The translations under genes were made by a program, and so were the position numbers. 64,000 nucleotides of DNA. Origin: Lachnospiraceae bacterium. Lineage in GTDB: Bacteria; Bacillota; Clostridia; Lachnospirales; Lachnospiraceae. Numbering within the stretch: position 1 is the stretch's first letter; each line of letters starts with the position of its first letter. Below the pieces are notes generated by a model. It was not told the DNA's origin. It was given only the letters and a program-made list of their open reading frames with translations, and did no database searches. Of the stretch, positions 60,950 to 64,000 are shown in pieces. The stretch covers positions 62,001-126,000 of the forward strand of contig JAGPFR010000001.1 of NCBI GenBank assembly GCA_018056425.1. The letters run 5' to 3'.

Positions 60950-62842
60950 ATGTCCCTGTGGAGTGACCTTTCCCTGGGTGTCACGGGACTTCAGGCCAGC
61001 ACCAACGCGTTAAACACCGTTGCGCACAACATCACCAACGCTGATACTGAAGGATATACCAGACAGCAGGTAGAATTAGACGACAGAAGATATATAACAC
61101 TCTCCAAGACAGGCAGTGCGATTTCCTATCAGCAGGCCGGACTTGGAGTTTATTATTCTAATGCAAAACAGGTCAGGGATTATTTCCTTGATAAAACATA
61201 CCGCACCGAGCTCGGAAGACAGGATTTCTATGAGGTTTCCAAGAATACCTTAAATGAAGTCGAGGATCTTCTCGGTGAGCTTAATGGTGCTTCTTTTCAG
61301 AAATCCATGTCGGATCTGTGGACTGCGGTTCAGGAGCTGACAAAGGATCCCTGCAATTCCGTAACTCAGGGCGCGCTTGTAAGTGAAGCCGCTGAGTTTC
61401 TTGAGAGAGCCCGCTCCGTATACAACGATCTTGCGGGATACCAGGACAATATCAATTTCCAGGTACTTCAGGATGTTAAGACCATTAATGATTATGGTAA
61501 GAAGATCCTGGAGCTTAACTCTACCATTCAGAAAATAGAACTTGGCGAGGAGAAAGCAAACGACTTCCGAGATCAGAGAAACCTGATCCTCGATAAGCTT
61601 TCTGCTCTTTGTAATATAAATTATACCGAAGACCAGTACGGCTCCGTATCCGTTCAGATCGAAGGCGAGGACTTCGTAAAAGGCTCCCTTTGCTATGAAA
61701 TCTGGATCGATATCGACTCACAGACCGGATTCTACACACCCTACTGGCCTCAGAACTCCAATTATTCGGTAGTTCCCGGCGGAGACCCCAAAGCGGTTGA
61801 CAACACGATCTTCACAACTGACGGAAAAAAGGGTGACCGCATCTATAATATTGAGGCAGCTCATGTATTTGATACCGACAGACCCATTTCATCGGAAGCA
61901 AATACCGATGTAGGAAAGCTCAGAAGCCTTCTTTATGCAAGAGGCGACAGAAGAGCGGATTACACCGATATCAGATTTTATGACGATGTTAAGGATTCCG
62001 TCCTTATGAACATCGAGGCTGAATTTGACCAACTTATCCACAATGTCATCACTGCCGTAAACGGTGTCCTTGAAAATGCAGCAGGCGTAAAAACCGTATC
62101 CGCAACTTCAACCGATGCAACCGATCTTGCGATCTATAACGCGATCAAGGCTCAGGATGCCAAATGGTATGACGGCAAAGAATACAAGATCCACGAAGAT
62201 GCAGATGACGGATTCAACTATATGGAGGATGCGAACGGTGCTCCCCTCCAGCTTTTCCAGAAATCCACAACGGACGGCTATACCCGGTATGATCTCGGCG
62301 CTGCACTTGGTAACTTCTGGGTATTCAACGAGGAAGAACTGCCCAAGTTCAACAGCAGAGGTCAGGTTGTAGACAATGACGGCAATGTTATCGACCAGAA
62401 TAAGCTTGCCGATCTTAAGTACAGCCTTTATTCGGTAGCAAATACCTGCATAAACCAGACACTTCAGCAGACTCCTTCACTTATGGGATTCAGACTTGAG
62501 GACGGTTCCGAGGACATTGCGACCATGGAGGCTTTGAAGAGAGTATTCACCGATGAGATCTATACCCTGAACCCTACGGTCATCAAGAAGGTTAGTCTCA
62601 ACGAATACTACAGCGACCTTGTTTCCCAGGTATCCAATTCCGGATATATGTATAACAGCATATACGAGAATCAGGCCAAGACCGTTGCTGCGGCAGAAAG
62701 CGCCAAAGATCAGGTTGAAGCCGTTTCTTCGGACGAAGAGCTCAGCAATATGATCAAGTTCCAGAGTGCCTACAATGCATCGTCCAGATTCATAAATGTA
62801 GTCGACGAAATGATGGAACATTTGATAACCAGTTTGTTCTGA
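60950..62842 (+). CDS. flgK: flagellar hook-associated protein FlgK (first copy)
   Basis: 630 residues. Forms the hook-filament junction. N-terminal D0 motif LSLGVTGLQASTNALNTVAHNITNADTEGYTRQ and C-terminal SDEELSNMIKFQSAYNASSRFINVVDEMMEHLI are the FlgK/rod-hook signature ends. The middle is variable and includes a large insert (about 380-520) relative to short FlgK. An ATAGGAG site precedes the ATG. Followed by a palindrome and a second flgK. Confidence 0.93.
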   Translation: MSLWSDLSLGVTGLQASTNALNTVAHNITNADTEGYTRQQVELDDRRYITLSKTGSAISYQQAGLGVYYSNAKQVRDYFLDKTYRTELGRQDFYEVSKNTLNEVEDLLGELNGASFQKSMSDLWTAVQELTKDPCNSVTQGALVSEAAEFLERARSVYNDLAGYQDNINFQVLQDVKTINDYGKKILELNSTIQKIELGEEKANDFRDQRNLILDKLSALCNINYTEDQYGSVSVQIEGEDFVKGSLCYEIWIDIDSQTGFYTPYWPQNSNYSVVPGGDPKAVDNTIFTTDGKKGDRIYNIEAAHVFDTDRPISSEANTDVGKLRSLLYARGDRRADYTDIRFYDDVKDSVLMNIEAEFDQLIHNVITAVNGVLENAAGVKTVSATSTDATDLAIYNAIKAQDAKWYDGKEYKIHEDADDGFNYMEDANGAPLQLFQKSTTDGYTRYDLGAALGNFWVFNEEELPKFNSRGQVVDNDGNVIDQNKLADLKYSLYSVANTCINQTLQQTPSLMGFRLEDGSEDIATMEALKRVFTDEIYTLNPTVIKKVSLNEYYSDLVSQVSNSGYMYNSIYENQAKTVAAAESAKDQVEAVSSDEELSNMIKFQSAYNASSRFINVVDEMMEHLITSLF

Positions 62843-62870
62843 AAATATTGAAATATGTAGTGATTTTGCA

Positions 62871-62892
62871 GGGGGAGACTTAAGTCTCCCCC
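62871..62892. repeat. perfect 22-bp palindrome between the two flgK genes
   Basis: Half-site GGGGGAGACTT, fully self-complementary. It sits 28 bases after the first flgK stop and covers the -35 position of the SigD-like promoter of the second flgK. No T-run follows, so it may act both as RNA 3' hairpin and as a DNA site. Confidence 0.65.
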
Positions 62893-62907
62893 TAAATTTA
62901 CCGATAT
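62880..62907 (+). promoter_or_regulatory. SigD-like promoter of the second flgK
   Basis: ACCGATAT at 62900 matches the SigD -10; TTAA (62880) or TAAG (62881) lies at the right distance for -35 but is a weaker match than TAAA. Confidence 0.55.
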
Positions 62908-62965
62908 AATATGCGGAGGCATGACGAGAATATTCGTTGCCGCGACTATTTAAGAGGAATTACAC

Positions 62966-64000
62966 ATGAGTTCACAATTTTTCGGATTAAATATCGCATA
63001 TTCGGGCTTGCTGGCGTCTAACGCAAACCTCAATACAACCGCAAATAACATTTCCAACGTCCAGACCGAAGGATATTCAAGACAGCAGGTTGATACCCAG
63101 GCTGCTTATCCCATCCGTACCTTCCAGAGATACGGCTGTGCCGGTGCGGGCGTTGATACCCTTTCCGTTGAGCGCATCAGAGACGGATTCTACGATCAGA
63201 AGTACTGGAACAACAATTCCAAGCTCGGCGAATATAACATGAAGAGCTACTACATGAGAGAGCTCGAAGATTACTTCTATGACAGCGGAACCAACGGCGG
63301 TTTCTCATCCATTTACGATAAGCTCATGATCACAGCTCTTGAAGAGATCATGAAAGATCCCGGATCTTCAAGCGCCAAGAGCCAGTTCGTAGGATATGCC
63401 GGACAGCTTACCGACTACTTCAACCAGATCGTCGGAAACCTTCAGAATGTTCAGAAGGATGTTAACTCCGAGATCAAGATCAAGATAGACGATATCAACT
63501 CCATCTCTGCAGAGATCGCTACTCTTAACGAGCAGATCACCACCATCGAGATGGGCGGACAGAAAGCAAACGAGCTCAGGGACAGAAGAGACCTTCTTAT
63601 CGACAGATTATCCGAGATAGTCGATGTCGAAACCGAGGAACTTCCCGTTTACGACAAAAACGATCCCACAAGAGAGACCGGAGCTTACAGATACATAGTT
63701 AAGATCGCAGGCGGCCAGGCACTCGTAGATGCCAAGGAGCATAACGAACTTACATGTGTGGCACGTGCGGATTATGAGAAAGTAAACCAGACCGATATCA
63801 ACGGATTGTACGATGTATATTGGGAAAACGGTGAGAAATTCAAGCTCTCCAATGCAAGACTCGGCGGAGAATTAAGAGGCCTTGTCGAGCTGAGAGACGG
63901 AAATAACAGCGAATTCTTTAACGGAACCGTAACTGATGCCACCGTAAACGGATATACTGATCCGGAAGGCAATCCTCATGATACCGTAACGGTAGAGGTG
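62966..64000 (+). CDS. flgK: second FlgK-like hook-associated protein (3' end outside window)
   Basis: 345 codons visible, open to the window end. Starts at ATG 62966 with AAGAGGAAT upstream. The N-terminal D0 segment GLNIAYSGLLASNANLNTTANNISNVQTEGYSRQ is the FlgK signature; a D1-like region follows with EIKIKIDDINSISAEIATLNEQI and the KANELRDRRDLLIDRLSEIV motif shared with the first copy. It is a paralogue, not a repeat, since the sequences differ widely. Expressed from its own promoter. Confidence 0.9.
   Translation, partial: MSSQFFGLNIAYSGLLASNANLNTTANNISNVQTEGYSRQQVDTQAAYPIRTFQRYGCAGAGVDTLSVERIRDGFYDQKYWNNNSKLGEYNMKSYYMRELEDYFYDSGTNGGFSSIYDKLMITALEEIMKDPGSSSAKSQFVGYAGQLTDYFNQIVGNLQNVQKDVNSEIKIKIDDINSISAEIATLNEQITTIEMGGQKANELRDRRDLLIDRLSEIVDVETEELPVYDKNDPTRETGAYRYIVKIAGGQALVDAKEHNELTCVARADYEKVNQTDINGLYDVYWENGEKFKLSNARLGGELRGLVELRDGNNSEFFNGTVTDATVNGYTDPEGNPHDTVTVEV

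Noticed and set aside
1-64000. Search by eye for CRISPR arrays, prophage, transposases, toxin-antitoxin pairs and biosynthetic gene clusters
   Set aside because: No regularly spaced repeats, integrase, transposase, capsid, toxin or NRPS/PKS-like genes were found; the content is core genome.

Overview
This window reads as chromosome of an anaerobic Firmicute, most likely a motile, fibre-degrading member of the Lachnospiraceae (Butyrivibrio, Pseudobutyrivibrio or a near relative). The grounds are Firmicutes gene orders (hprK/murB/rapZ/whiA/HPr; prmA/rsmE/nifS/mtaB/thiI; ireB/ruvX/yrzB/mltG-like/yrrM/U32), a type III glutamine synthetase, a signal-less GH10 xylanase, SigD-type flagellar promoters, strong AGGAGG ribosome sites and several TTG starts. 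Base composition looks moderate and even by eye. I see no prophage, insertion sequence, CRISPR array or rRNA, and only one tRNA. Nearly all genes are housekeeping or regulatory, and no gene-free gap exceeds 300 bases.

Layout. 1-9.4 kb: ftsH (5' end cut by the window), a carboxypeptidase-like protein without catalytic residues, trmB, trxA, then hprK, ROK glucokinase, murB, rapZ, whiA and an HPr-like gene. 9.4-14.9 kb: lipid kinase, cyclophilin, acetyltransferase, a two-domain esterase, tadA and thiN; a long inverted repeat lies between the convergent acetyltransferase and esterase genes. 14.9-23.3 kb: cysE, prmA, rsmE, nifS, a GH10 xylanase in its own transcription unit, then mtaB, a second HPr-like gene and thiI. 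23.4-30.4 kb: ireB, ruvX, a DUF1292 gene, RNase J, ylbF-like, a shortened MltG, yrrM, U32 protease family, LCP ligase. 30.5-36.8 kb: glnN, a DUF815 ATPase, tRNA-Gln(CUG), CPBP protease, acyl-ACP thioesterase, cvfB. 36.8-45.5 kb: a YjfB-like motility protein, a CdaR-like regulator, ftsE, ftsX, an M23 hydrolase, an S41 protease, capA, an SH3-NlpC/P60 hydrolase. 45.5-55.6 kb: deoC, a pyridoxal kinase divergent from a MocR regulator, a large RND transporter, pyrC, pyrK, pyrD. 55.7-64 kb: a SigD-type gene of unknown function, ispE, a GntR regulator, a membrane protein, an FKBP lipoprotein, and flgM, flgN, flgK plus a second flgK cut by the window end.

The strongest pattern is a run of conserved proteins missing the residues that define their chemistry. 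A D-Ala-D-Ala carboxypeptidase homologue has lost all three catalytic motifs. Two HPr paralogues lack the PTS histidine but keep the serine that HPr kinase modifies, beside an intact hprK. A MocR regulator has arginine where the PLP lysine should be. RapZ has a changed Walker A motif. MltG is reduced to its membrane and LysM-like part. These suggest proteins kept as regulators or scaffolds, and they are my best candidates for undescribed biology here.
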